Positions 35,071 to 43,712 are shown, numbered from the stretch's first letter. The stretch: DNA of 64,000 nt from Gemmobacter denitrificans (GCF_036964905.1 NZ_JBALHR010000002.1:372001-436000), one strand, 5' to 3'. A program made the numbers and translations. Notes: a model not told the origin generated them from the letters alone.

Positions 35071-35763
35071 TATGTTGTTCAGCTCTGAGCGCGGGGAACC
35101 GACCCAAGGGCTAAGGCACCAGCATTGCCCGATGGCGCCGCCTTGCAAGCGTGGCATCATTTTTCTGGGTAAGCAGGCGTCGCCCCAAGCGCGTGTTTTC
35201 GCACCTTCTCGCCCTGTTCTGTACCTGTGACGATTCGGCCTTGAGTACATCTGACTCAGCCTCAGGCTGCTGCTCAGGCCGCGTGAGAGGGGCGAAACCG
35301 CTCTTGCCGCTCTGCAAGGCATCACAGTGCAAACCTCCTTTTCGGATTTTGGATCAGGCCTTGATCCGCCTCCTCGGCTTTGTGTCGGATCAAGGCTTTG
35401 GCCCATCAAACCGGGCCTCACTCCCCCAATAATTCTTGTTTTTCTTGCACTTACCTCGAAGTGATTTTGCACTGAGGGCTCAAATCCCCCTTGCCATTTG
35501 CCCCTCTTCGGCCAACCCTGAGGGCAGAACAGATGGTGTGCAGATGATCCGCAGGCTGACCAATTCCGACCCTCAACATGCTGTGGCGCCAAGATTGGGT
35601 GCCAAGATGCACATGGAAGTGCTGCTGGGGCTCGCGGTTCCGGCAGGCGCAAAGCGCCCGGCACGCATAGCCCAGTAACCCCTCCTTTCCGCTTTTCACA
35701 CAGCCGCGCAGAACCGGTTTTTCCGGCTGATCGCGCTTGCCCGATTTTCCAGGAACCCGCCCA
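35071..35763. other. Gene-poor stretch at the left edge of the accessory island
   Basis: About 690 bases with no convincing gene. A 198-residue frame on the minus strand has the composition of chance sequence and no homology that I recognise. The stretch holds an 11-base inverted repeat GCCTTGATCCG / CGGATCAAGGC (35358-35396) around a 17-base loop. Base composition is lower in GC and more uneven than in the flanking genes, consistent with a junction between core DNA and acquired DNA. The promoter of the protease gene should lie near its right end. Confidence 0.5.
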
Positions 35764-37803
35764 ATGACCAAATCCAACGAACTCCCCCTCACGGCCTCAC
35801 AGAGCGATGATCTGACCGCAACCTTTGTCGCGCGTCTGAAGGCGCATCTCGCCTCCCCGGCGACAGAACCGGAACGCGACATCCCCCCATGGGATGACCC
35901 CGAGGAGGACGATCCTTCAGACCAAGCGCCCGGGCTGATCCCCGCCCGCTCCCTGCTCATCTGCCTCCGGCTCGCCGCGAGTTTTGGCACTGCCGAGGCC
36001 ATCCTGCCGCTCACGCGCGCCGGGGCGGTGACGGTTTTGCGCGGCTTTGGCGCCGATGAGGCGGGGGATGTGGCGGCTTTGCTCAAGATTGTCCTGCCAC
36101 AGGCGGAATGGAGGGTCTTGGCCCCATCGATCTATGAAGGCGGGGTCACCAAATCCAGCCTTGCGCGGTTTCAGCGCGATCTGGACCTCGCGCTCGACCT
36201 CCCGCGCGCGATTCTGATCCTGCTGCCCACTGAGGCTGCTCAGCCTGCGCATCTCCTCCAAGCCGGTGCCACGCTGCTGACCTATGCCCCCCTCTCTGCT
36301 CAGATTGTGTTGGATTTTCTGACGGCACTGGGCCGCAGGCCTGCGGATGTGGAGGGTTTTCTGCATGCTCTCCCGGGCGAGGAGGCTCTGGCTCAGCTGG
36401 AGGTCGCGCAGCTGGTACCCGCCTTGCGGCTTGGCTTTGGGGGCGATCTGCCCCAGCGGTTGCACACCTTGACTGCCCCCGCCCCAGAAGGGCCAACCTT
36501 GGATACGGGCTTTGCCGACAGCCCGGCGCTTCATGCCGCGCAGCGCTTGGTGGCCGATCTGCTGGCCTGGCGGCGCGGGGAGATCGGTTGGGGAGATTTC
36601 AGCCATTCCCTGCTGCTTTATGGCCCGCCCGGCACCGGCAAGACATGGCTGGCGCTCGCCATGGGTAATTCTGCCGGGATCGCCTGCGTGAAGGCCAGCT
36701 TTGCCGAATGGCAGGCCGCCGGGCATTTGGGCGAAATGCTGGCCGCGATGCGCAAAAGCTTTGCCGCCGCACGCCGCGCGGCACCGGCGCTTCTGTTCTT
36801 CGATGAGATCGACGCGGTGGGGTCGCGCAAATCCGGCGACAGGCATAACGAAAACTACCGCGCAAATGTGATCAATGGGTTTCTGGGCGAGATGAACTCG
36901 CTCGCGCTGGAGCCCGGCGTGATCGTGGTGGGCGCCTGCAACCACCCGGACCGGATCGACCCTGCCATTACTCGGGCGGGCCGGTTTGACCTGAAATTGG
37001 AGGTGCCGATGCCCGATGCCGCGGCCATTCTGGCGGTGTTGCAGCAGCATATGGGCGCGGATTTTCCGCAAGACAGCTTGGAGCCTTTGGCCCGGCAGGC
37101 GGTGGGGCAAAGCCTGGCCGCCATCGATGCCGCCATCCGCGCCGCCCGCTCTGAGGCACGCCATACCCGCAAGCCCCTCGATCTGGCGCTGCTGCGCGAC
37201 CAGTTGCGGCTGACGCCTGACCCCGCAGAGGGTGCACTGCTGTGGCGCCATGCCGTGCATGAGGCGGGCCATGCGGTGGTGGTGGCTGCGCTGCACTTGG
37301 GCACCATCGAGCGGATGTCGATCAGCCGTCAGGGCGGTGAGGTGGCGCGGCAGCCGAGCCTTGTGCCGGGGCTTTTGAGCGATCTGGAAAACAACCTCTG
37401 CCTCCATCTTGCCGGGCGCGCGGCGGAGGCGCTGATCTTGGGCGAGGTCTCCGCCGGGTCCGGCGGCTCCGCCGGATCGGATCTCGCGCAAGCCACCACC
37501 CTTGCCTTGGCGATTGAGACCACCTTGGGCTTGGGCAGTTCCGGCCTGCTCTGGCTCGACGCGCCCCAGACGCATTTGCTGACCGAACCCAGCCTTCAAC
37601 GCAGGATCAGCGCCCGCCTCACCGCTGCCGAGGCCCGCGCCCAAACCATCCTCAGCACCCACAAAGCCGCCCTGATCGGCTTGGCCGAGGAGGTGCTGGC
37701 CCAACGCAGCCTGCGGGCCGAAGGTGTGCTGCCTTGGGTTCAGGCCGTGCAAACCGAGGCCCAAAGGGGGGCCGATACGCAGCCCGAAGGAGGCTGCCCA
37801 TGA
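35764..37803 (+). CDS. Soluble FtsH-like AAA+ ATPase with M41 metallopeptidase domain
   Basis: The 679-residue protein has an N-terminal region of about 260 residues with no membrane helix and no known domain, then an AAA+ module with Walker A GPPGTGKT (287-294), Walker B LLFFDEIDA (343-351) and the arginine-finger region RIDPAITRAGRFD (397-409). An M41 peptidase domain follows with HEAGH (499-503) and a third zinc ligand Asp573 (GSDLAQAT). All catalytic residues are present. FtsH proper is membrane-anchored, so this is a separate branch. The ATG has AGGA upstream; an in-frame TTG nine codons earlier is possible. It overlaps the metallophosphoesterase gene by four bases (ATGA) and lies in an island with an IS element and restriction/transposition relics. 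Role unknown. Confidence 0.85.
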   Translation: MTKSNELPLTASQSDDLTATFVARLKAHLASPATEPERDIPPWDDPEEDDPSDQAPGLIPARSLLICLRLAASFGTAEAILPLTRAGAVTVLRGFGADEAGDVAALLKIVLPQAEWRVLAPSIYEGGVTKSSLARFQRDLDLALDLPRAILILLPTEAAQPAHLLQAGATLLTYAPLSAQIVLDFLTALGRRPADVEGFLHALPGEEALAQLEVAQLVPALRLGFGGDLPQRLHTLTAPAPEGPTLDTGFADSPALHAAQRLVADLLAWRRGEIGWGDFSHSLLLYGPPGTGKTWLALAMGNSAGIACVKASFAEWQAAGHLGEMLAAMRKSFAAARRAAPALLFFDEIDAVGSRKSGDRHNENYRANVINGFLGEMNSLALEPGVIVVGACNHPDRIDPAITRAGRFDLKLEVPMPDAAAILAVLQQHMGADFPQDSLEPLARQAVGQSLAAIDAAIRAARSEARHTRKPLDLALLRDQLRLTPDPAEGALLWRHAVHEAGHAVVVAALHLGTIERMSISRQGGEVARQPSLVPGLLSDLENNLCLHLAGRAAEALILGEVSAGSGGSAGSDLAQATTLALAIETTLGLGSSGLLWLDAPQTHLLTEPSLQRRISARLTAAEARAQTILSTHKAALIGLAEEVLAQRSLRAEGVLPWVQAVQTEAQRGADTQPEGGCP

Positions 37804-38603
37804 AAATTCTCGTCACCTCTGACTGGCATCTCGACTATTGGTCCGAGAGCGTCTCACCACCCGAGCTCGTTCCGCATCTCCACGGCCTGGATGCCCTGAT
37901 CCTTGCGGGCGATTTGGCGGATGATCCGCTGCGAACCTGGCCGGTTTACCTCAACTGGCTGGGGCGGCAGATTGATCCGGCCAAGGTCCATATCCTGCCC
38001 GGCAACCATGATTATTATGGCCATCGGCTGGATGGAGACGCGGCATTGCGCGCCGTCGTGGACGCCGCGGGCATGCGTTTTGTTCAAAAACAGGCACTGA
38101 TCTTCGGGGATGTCCGGTTTCTGTGTTGCACGCTGTGGACCGATTTTGGCCTCTTTGGCAGGCCTGAACGCTCCATGCATGATGCACGCTGGATGGAGGG
38201 TTTTTCGCGTATCCAGCGCGATGGGAAAGGCGACCTGGTCCAGCCCGAAGACCTCCGCGCAGCCCATCAGGATCATCTCACCTGGCTCAAACGGCAGATG
38301 GAAATCCCCCATGCCGGGCGCACGGTCGTGGTGACACATCATCAGCCGAGCCCGGTGATCGGCGGCAGACCCACCCCCTTGTCGCCGTTCTTCGTCTCCA
38401 ATCTGGAGGACTGGATCCGCGCCCACACCCCAGACCTCTGGCTCTGCGGCCATGCCCATCGGCGCCTGCAAGGCAGGGTTGGCAACACGTGCATCCGGGA
38501 TATTTCCTTCGGCTATCCCCATGAGGTCGAGCCGGATCAGGTATCAGGCCTTCTCAGGCAGGGGCTGATCGATACCGAGGTGGCGAGCCTTCTGGTCGAG
38601 TGA
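37800..38603 (+). CDS. Calcineurin-like metallophosphoesterase
   Basis: The 267-residue protein has all metal-binding blocks of the superfamily: SDWH (Asp8, His10), AGDLAD, GNHDYYG, a VTHHQPS histidine and GHAHRR. Substrates of this fold range from cyclic nucleotides to DNA ends and proteins, so the reaction cannot be named. No signal peptide or membrane helix is seen, so it should be cytoplasmic. Translation is coupled to the protease gene by ATGA, which argues that the two products act together. Confidence 0.88.
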   Translation: MKILVTSDWHLDYWSESVSPPELVPHLHGLDALILAGDLADDPLRTWPVYLNWLGRQIDPAKVHILPGNHDYYGHRLDGDAALRAVVDAAGMRFVQKQALIFGDVRFLCCTLWTDFGLFGRPERSMHDARWMEGFSRIQRDGKGDLVQPEDLRAAHQDHLTWLKRQMEIPHAGRTVVVTHHQPSPVIGGRPTPLSPFFVSNLEDWIRAHTPDLWLCGHAHRRLQGRVGNTCIRDISFGYPHEVEPDQVSGLLRQGLIDTEVASLLVE

Positions 38604-38816
38604 AATGTTGAAGCGGCGGCGCGGCAGAGAGTGTTTTTGGGTTGCCAAGGAGCGTGAACGGCCCTGACCGGCCACTCGACCCTCCCGCCATAGGACACCG
38701 AAGCGGTCACTCGATCCGGCAGCAGCGATACGCGGTCGCAGCCCATTCCGGGCTCTCGTGCGGGTTGCAGCGCAATAACTGGCGCCGTCGCAGAGGATGT
38801 GAAGCGCAAATTCCTA

Positions 38817-38835
38817 GGGTCAGGACCCATTGATC
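38817..38835 (+). repeat. Left terminal inverted repeat of the IS
   Basis: GGGTCAGGACCCATTGATC, matching the complement of the right end at 15 of 19 positions. Confidence 0.82.
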
Positions 38836-38887
38836 TGCTTGAGACCGCTCTTCCTGCGTGATTCAATCTCTTGAACTGACGGGAGTG

Positions 38888-39660
38888 ATGATGAGCAATC
38901 TTTACTGGCTGACCGAAGAGCAGATGGAGCGGCTGAGGCCGTTTTTCCCGAAGATCCATGGCAAGCCCAGGGTTGATGATCGGCGGGTTATGAGCGGCAT
39001 AATCTTCATCAATCGCAATGGCTTGCGTTGGTGCGATGCGCCACGGGAGTATGGCCCTCCCAAGACCTTATACAACCGGTGGAAGCGGTGGGGCGACATG
39101 GGGGTGTTCGCCCGGATGATGGAAGGGCTGGCCTTCGAAGGGGCCGAGCAGAAGACCATCATGATCGACGCGACCTACCTGAAGGCGCATCGCACGGCTT
39201 CGAGCCTGCGGGCGAAAAAGGGGGGCCTGAAGATCAGCGCGGGCGCCTTATCGGCCGCACAAAGGGCGGGCTGAACACCAAGCTGCATGCAGTCACCGAC
39301 GCCAAGGGACGACCCCTGAAGTTCTTCATGACCGCAGGCCAGGTCAGTGACTACACCGGAGCCGCCGCCCTGTTTGGCAGTCTGCCTGCTGCCGAATGGA
39401 TGATCGCGGACCGGGGATATGACGCCGACTGGTTCCGGGAAGCGTTGAAAGACAAAGGGATACGCCCCTGCATCCCTGGGCGGAAGTCGCGCGGCAAGAC
39501 AGTCTGCTACGACAAACGACGTTACCGCCGCCGCAACCGGATCGAGATCATGTTCGGTCGATTGAAAGACTGGCGCAGGGTTGCCACCCGCTACGACCGA
39601 TGCGCCAAGACCTTCCTCTCGGCAGTCGCACTCGCTGCTACCGTCATGTTCTGGCTTTGA
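38888..39660 (+). CDS. IS5-family DDE transposase made by -1 frameshift
   Basis: The first frame gives the N-terminal part (LYWLTEEQMERLRPFFP, catalytic Asp in MIDATYLKAHR) and closes at 39274. The second frame, one base back, carries the rest (second Asp in WMIADRGYDADW, Glu in RNRIEIMFGRLKDW). The switch most likely occurs at the A5-G6 run at 39215-39225, a slippery site used by IS427-group elements. The fused product is about 255 residues with a full DDE triad, so the copy may be active. The first ATG of two in tandem was chosen. Confidence 0.85.
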
Positions 39661-39661
39661 C

Positions 39662-39680
39662 GATCAATGATTCTGGACCC
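39662..39680 (-). repeat. Right terminal inverted repeat of the IS
   Basis: GATCAATGATTCTGGACCC, imperfect complement of the left end, followed by the TA duplication. Confidence 0.82.
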
Positions 39681-39787
39681 TAGCAAACAAGACTGAGAGA
39701 AGCAAGTTTGCGGACACGGCTTTTCATCGGACTCTTGACAGCCGATTTCCGCAATGCTCGAAATCCTGCTCTCGCCAAGACCCGCTA

Positions 39788-40888
39788 CTAGGTAGTGAGA
39801 ATCTGAGCCTTACGCCTTTGGGAGCGAAACTTCTCTATCCTACTCTTGCGCTTCGCGTCCTCCCCAGAAGTGGGAATCTGAAAGAAGAAAGTTACACGCT
39901 GGAAAGGCACGCCATCAACATTCTTAATTTCACCGCTGGGCGTCACCCCAATAGACCCCGAAAAAACGTCAATGATATCCCTAGCGACAGAAAGCCCCAA
40001 TCCGGTTCCGGACGGCCTCACCTTCACAGCGTTTTTCCCTCTTTGACCATTGTTGAATATTTCTAGTAACTCACCCTTCTCGATCGCGGGTCCGAGAGAC
40101 GAAACTGAGACACGCGTTGCGCAGTCGGTGTCACTAACAAGGATCTCAACATGCTGATTACACGGAGAGTACTTGATTGCATTTTCAACGAACGTGTAGG
40201 TCACAATATCAAGTATGTTGGGGCCCCTCGCCAGACGGAATGATTCTCCGACAAGGTGAAGGTCAATGTTCTTGCTATTTGCATTGGAAGAAAAGCACCG
40301 CTTCACCTTGTCGACACGACTGTAAACCGGTATTTCTTCAATTTCCGAAAATCTATCGACGGAGTTGCTAAAGTCGAGATAATCGATTCGGACTTTTAGC
40401 ATCGCCTGCGATGCGATTACGCTTTTAATCTTCTCCAAAGCTTGGGCGGTATTTCTATTTCGACAAGAATCCTCCACCTCCAGCGCGCTGTGATAAATAG
40501 AGTGTGACAGATGTCGGAGGTCATGTACCAATGACGTAAGCGCCTTTTCAGCCTCCACCTTTGAGTCTCGCATTGCTGCAAAGAAATCGGCTGTGTAGCC
40601 TTCTATCTGTCTCTTTGAAAACATTGCATTATGGCCATGGATCCTTTTTCGTGGCCTTTCAGCGTCGGTAAGATGTAGGCCGGGAACTATGAATCTTCCC
40701 GTCTCATGAGTCGTGGTAAAAGTCCAATATCCTAGGTCGCACCTGCTCCAGCCGATAATTCTAGCCTCTGAATACTTCTTTATTTGGTAATTTGTGGACA
40801 ATTCCGGGGGGAGGGGAAAAAGCCGCCCTTGGAGGAACTCAAAGTCATCCTGCCCGCGAGTAACGATACATGGAAGTGCGAAAATCAT
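39788..40888 (-). CDS. Soluble sensor histidine kinase of an AT-rich two-component pair
   Basis: The 366-residue protein lacks membrane helices. The N-terminal 110 residues have no recognised domain. A helical dimerisation region holds a candidate phospho-acceptor His122 (LVHDLRHLSHS), and the C-terminal HATPase domain has an N box with Asn236 (FVENAIKYSP), a divergent G1 region, and a G2 box GTGLGLS (294-300). The H box differs from the usual HExxNP pattern. The last 25 residues are highly basic. It overlaps the receiver gene by four bases. Base composition is much richer in A+T than the neighbourhood, so it was probably acquired. Confidence 0.82.
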   Translation of the reverse strand: MIFALPCIVTRGQDDFEFLQGRLFPLPPELSTNYQIKKYSEARIIGWSRCDLGYWTFTTTHETGRFIVPGLHLTDAERPRKRIHGHNAMFSKRQIEGYTADFFAAMRDSKVEAEKALTSLVHDLRHLSHSIYHSALEVEDSCRNRNTAQALEKIKSVIASQAMLKVRIDYLDFSNSVDRFSEIEEIPVYSRVDKVKRCFSSNANSKNIDLHLVGESFRLARGPNILDIVTYTFVENAIKYSPCNQHVEILVSDTDCATRVSVSSLGPAIEKGELLEIFNNGQRGKNAVKVRPSGTGLGLSVARDIIDVFSGSIGVTPSGEIKNVDGVPFQRVTFFFQIPTSGEDAKRKSRIEKFRSQRRKAQILTT

Positions 40889-41577
40889 GAAGGAAACAGA
40901 ATTCTATATATTACTGATGCCGCGAGACTTTGCGCGATAGCCTTGGCGTGACCGGGTATCGCCGCAGAAATAATCGCTGATTTGAATCCTTGGAGATTGG
41001 CATCCTTCGACAGTACCGATTGGACGTATGCATCTTCGAGCTTCACCACCTCACGGAGATCGACATCCAAATCTATTAGTCCTTGGCGAGTGATAATCCA
41101 TTTCTCATACGGGTCCAAACTGTAGTCAATTGCCTCATCGAGTTCAGAGACCAGCTTAGTGATTTCGGTATCTTTCTTGACGTGCGCGTCGGCATACTCT
41201 TTGGCCGCAATTGACTCCGGGCTGTTTGCGCGAGCCCCGGTATATGCGATAACGTATTTCGAGGGGTAGTTGCGTTTAATCTCACCGATAATGCTCGCCC
41301 CACCTATCGCAGAGTCGAAATTCGTCCCCACGTCCATTAGGTCACAGATCACTATATCGTATTTGGATATTTTTTCGATGGACTTAATATCCTGCAGTTC
41401 GTCAAATTGAAATCCGTAATTCTCGAGGTTGGGCCTTGGCTTGAAGCTATCATCATCTATAACCGCGATTTTAATTTTGCCGCGAAGATCGTTGCGTTTA
41501 AATTCAACTTTCTTTGATTTAATGTAGTCTCTAATCTCTAGAATCGAGCGGTATTTCTCAAGTTTCTTCGGCCACAT
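40885..41577 (-). CDS. Response-regulator-like protein with unknown C-terminal domain
   Basis: The 230-residue protein has a 33-residue basic N-terminal lead, then a receiver domain with the acidic pair in IDDD (41-43), a phospho-acceptor Asp79 (VICDLMDVG), Thr113 (AYTGA) and Lys134/135 (HVKKD). After residue 150 comes an 80-residue stretch, ending in a hydrophobic helix (about 205-228), with no HTH or other known output domain. It is the upstream partner of the kinase (ATGA overlap). In the 60 bases at 41461-41520 only 21 are G or C, against 44 of 60 at 37081-37140, which points to foreign origin. Confidence 0.82.
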   Translation of the reverse strand: MWPKKLEKYRSILEIRDYIKSKKVEFKRNDLRGKIKIAVIDDDSFKPRPNLENYGFQFDELQDIKSIEKISKYDIVICDLMDVGTNFDSAIGGASIIGEIKRNYPSKYVIAYTGARANSPESIAAKEYADAHVKKDTEITKLVSELDEAIDYSLDPYEKWIITRQGLIDLDVDLREVVKLEDAYVQSVLSKDANLQGFKSAIISAAIPGHAKAIAQSLAASVIYRILFPS

Positions 41578-41965
41578 GTTTCCCTCTCTTCATTGCCCAA
41601 GCCGTCTATCGTAGGGGGTAGTCGCCTCCAACGTTATGTTCTTTGCGAATCTGTACGTGCCGCGTCCAAGTGCAGGCCCTAGCTTAACGGTAGCCCGCCT
41701 TTGTCCTCCTCGGCAAGGTGCTGTCCAAATCTTGTCGTTGGCCTTGCGTGTTTGTCGGCTTCGCCCCGGCTGCATCGATCGCGTCTGGCGCGACGGCTTG
41801 AGCGCCGTGTCTGCAAACTGCGCATTGTATCGTTCCCCATGGGGCCCCGTGAACGGCGGTTATTGTCGATTTGCTGCGCGTGCGATACCGCAACTTCTCC
41901 GTCGGCTTCCCGCCCGTTCCGACCACTGTTGTTGCGACGACCTGAACCTTGCCTCCATTTCCACG
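41578..41965. other. Intergenic stretch between two-component pair and HsdR remnant
   Basis: About 390 bases with no credible gene; open frames here on both strands lack recognisable features. The promoter for the leftward receiver/kinase pair should lie at its left end, where the sequence is AT-rich. Confidence 0.5.
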
Positions 41966-42313
41966 TCAAGCAGCCCGTGCCCTCAAAGCTTCATAGAGTT
42001 GCCCTGGCCCGAGCAGCGCGTCCTTCAGCCCGTCTTGTACAACTTGAGACTCGAGGGCCTGTTTGCTCATCTCTGCATGCGTTTCAAACGCATCCATAAT
42101 TGCAGCAAGCACCGCCTTGGTCAGGGTGGGTGAAGTCGAAAACTGTTCCTTTTTGTTGTTTGCAGCCTGATTGAGCAAGACTTCATTATCCAAAAGCTTC
42201 CCCTTCACAGCCATGGCGTAGGACAACTGATCATTGTCACTCAGGTCGCCTGTGAACAGATCATTCAGCTTTTGAACAATCAACGAGAGCAAGGCCTTCT
42301 CTTTATCCTGTAC
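41966..42313 (-). pseudogene. Remnant of type I restriction enzyme R subunit (HsdR C-terminus)
   Basis: About 115 residues resemble the C-terminal end of HsdR: IVQKLNDLFTGDLSDNDQL, NQAANNKKEQF, then MSKQALESQVVQDGLKDALL and LYEALRARAA. The helicase and nuclease parts are missing. Upstream on the same strand the frame continues open only by chance, across a junction with a transposition gene remnant on the other strand near 42.32 kb. The stop codon is the natural one. It shows that a type I restriction system once stood next to the receiver/kinase pair. Confidence 0.72.
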
Positions 42314-42322
42314 GCCAGCTGA

Positions 42323-42808
42323 CCCGGTCGCGATGTTCCGGGTGCCATACAGTCTCTCAAGCACATCATGCAGACGAAACACCGCGTTGCGCTGATCATC
42401 GCCGACGTGCCGAGCCTGAAAACCGCAATCATGTCGGAACCCACCGGTGAAACCCTGCGCCGTTTCTCCGAGTTTTCTTTGGCGGGTATCCGCCCTGGGT
42501 CGAAGGGCGCCGCAACTTTCGGCAAAAACTTCATGAAGTCCGCAAAGATTTTGGGGCTGCAAGTGGCCGAAGAGGATGCGCTGCCTGATCGTATTCTGTT
42601 TGCCGAACACGGCCAGGTCGGCAAAAGCGTGGCATTGGGCAAAAGTATGATGCTGGCCGCGATCAAGCGCGGGCGGCACGAGATCAACCTCAAAGATGCC
42701 GAACGGATTTACCGAAAGTCCAATTCTGGCCTTGACCTGACGCCCTTCGATAGTGGGGCATGGGATGTTGTGAAAGCCGAGTTGCAGGCTGTCGGATGGG
42801 GGCAGTGA
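42323..42808 (+). pseudogene. 5'-truncated TniB/TnsC-like transposition ATPase
   Basis: About 160 residues of the C-terminal part remain, beginning after an in-frame stop at 42320: RDVPGAIQSLKHIMQTKHRV, then IIADVPSLKTAIMSEPTGET and LPDRILFAEHGQVGKSVALG. The segment fits the end of TniB-type AAA ATPases of Tn5053/Tn7-like transposons; the Walker motifs are lost with the 5' part. The stop overlaps the next start (TGATG), the usual tniB-tniQ arrangement, which supports the call. Family assignment rests on pattern memory and position. Confidence 0.55.
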
Positions 42809-43040
42809 TGACGCTTTGGCCTGCCCTTCCTTTCGACGCAGAGGAAACGCTGCTGTCTTATGCTGATCGGTTGTCGATGCTTCACACCGGGCGCGGCATG
42901 GAACGGCTTGTCAAGGATTTCGGGATCAATCCCGAGCATTTCGTATCAGGCTACAACGATGCGATTGTCAGCTTCGCCGAGGCCGCAGGTATTCCATTGG
43001 CCGATGCTGAGCGCTGTGCCATCCGTGTGTTCCCCCGCAG
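42808..43040 (+). pseudogene. 3'-truncated TniQ-like gene
   Basis: About 75 residues match the TniQ opening: WPALPFDAEETLLSYADRLS then GRGMERLVKDFGI. After about 43.04 kb the reading frame carries unrelated sequence, while the neighbouring frame shows the end of an aminotransferase. The zinc-finger and C-terminal parts are therefore missing. The break marks the right end of the mobile debris. Confidence 0.6.
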
Positions 43041-43165
43041 AGGGGAGTTCCGTGCCCTTTGTCGCGCCGATGGATCGGTGCATCCGGGTCAGCGTGGGGG
43101 ATGCGGCGGCGTTGGCCGCCTTTGCCGAAGCCCTGCCGCAGGCGCTGGCGGCAGCGCGCGGTTGA
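43041..43165 (+). pseudogene. C-terminal remnant of a class I/II aminotransferase gene
   Basis: The last 41 or so codons before a TGA read SSVPFVAPMDRCIRVSVGD then ALAAFAEALPQALAAARG. The CIRVSVG strand followed by a long helix is the usual end of HisC-like and related aminotransferases. No 5' part exists in the window. The likely reading is that a transposon or deletion replaced the rest of the gene. The assignment of so short a piece is tentative. Confidence 0.5.
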
Positions 43166-43543
43166 TCAGCCGTTTGCCGCCTCAGGCCGTGCCGGGCCAA
43201 GCGCCGGGGCGCTGCCTTCGCTGACCAGCGCAGTCCCGAGACGCGGGGCCTCGGTCGGGGCAGGGGGAGCTATTTCGGTCATCGCCACGACAGTCGCCGC
43301 AGCCGCAGTCGCAAGCGGGCGGCGGAACACCAGCATGTTGTGGAAATTCGTGGCCTTGCCTGTCAGCCCCACCCGTTCTTCGCAGGGCAGCACATCGGCG
43401 CGGACATAATCCCAGCCCTCGCGCCCCAGCTGGTTCATCACCTGCATGAGCGCATGGGCAAACCGGTCTTCGGTGGTTTTCAACCCCCTGACCTTTTCGG
43501 CCCGGCGCGGCGCGGGGACCACCTTGAATTCAAATTGCTGCAT
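43166..43543 (-). CDS. DUF4177 family protein
   Basis: The 125-residue protein opens MQQFEFKVVPAPRRAEKVRG and has GREGWDYVRADVLPCEERVG, the signature of DUF4177, a small domain of unknown role. The C-terminal 45 residues are Ala/Pro-rich and likely disordered. The start was chosen at the family N-terminus. Its stop codon touches that of the aminotransferase remnant, so it marks the first intact chromosomal gene right of the island. Confidence 0.8.
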   Translation of the reverse strand: MQQFEFKVVPAPRRAEKVRGLKTTEDRFAHALMQVMNQLGREGWDYVRADVLPCEERVGLTGKATNFHNMLVFRRPLATAAAATVVAMTEIAPPAPTEAPRLGTALVSEGSAPALGPARPEAANG

Positions 43544-43712
43544 CCGAAACTCCTGCCCGGAAAGTCTTGCCCCTTGCGGGCGAATGTCATTGTCAGCCCC
43601 GCCAAGGGACTGCGCACCCCGCCTTGATAGAAACCAACCGCCCCCCGCGCAACTGCCCAAGGCCGACCGGCGGCACAAATCCGCGTGCGGTGGCGTGCCA
43701 TCACCCGCCAAC

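Larger units (their letters stand above)
38815..39682 (+). mobile_element. IS5-family (IS427-group-like) insertion sequence with TA target duplication
   Basis: The element proper runs from GGGTCAGGACCC at 38817 to the matching GGACCC at 39680 (864 bases). Its 19-base ends pair at 15 positions, and a TA dinucleotide flanks each side (38815-38816 and 39681-39682), the insertion signature of the IS427 group. It carries one transposase split over two frames. It inserted between the metallophosphoesterase gene and the two-component genes, interrupting neither. Confidence 0.88.

Noticed and set aside
35068..35664. 198-codon minus-strand frame at the left edge of the island
   Set aside because: No start site, no domain, irregular composition; likely chance in a gene-poor stretch.
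35917..37764. Long open frame antisense to the FtsH-like protease (about 615 codons)
   Set aside because: The plus-strand frame carries every AAA+ and M41 motif in order; the antisense product has none and shows shadow composition.
41701..42099. Plus-strand frame overlapping the HsdR remnant
   Set aside because: It runs antisense to recognisable HsdR sequence and has no features of its own.
42323..43040. CRISPR-associated transposon (CAST)
   Set aside because: TniQ- and TniB-like pieces are present, but both are truncated and there is no cas gene or repeat array in the window.
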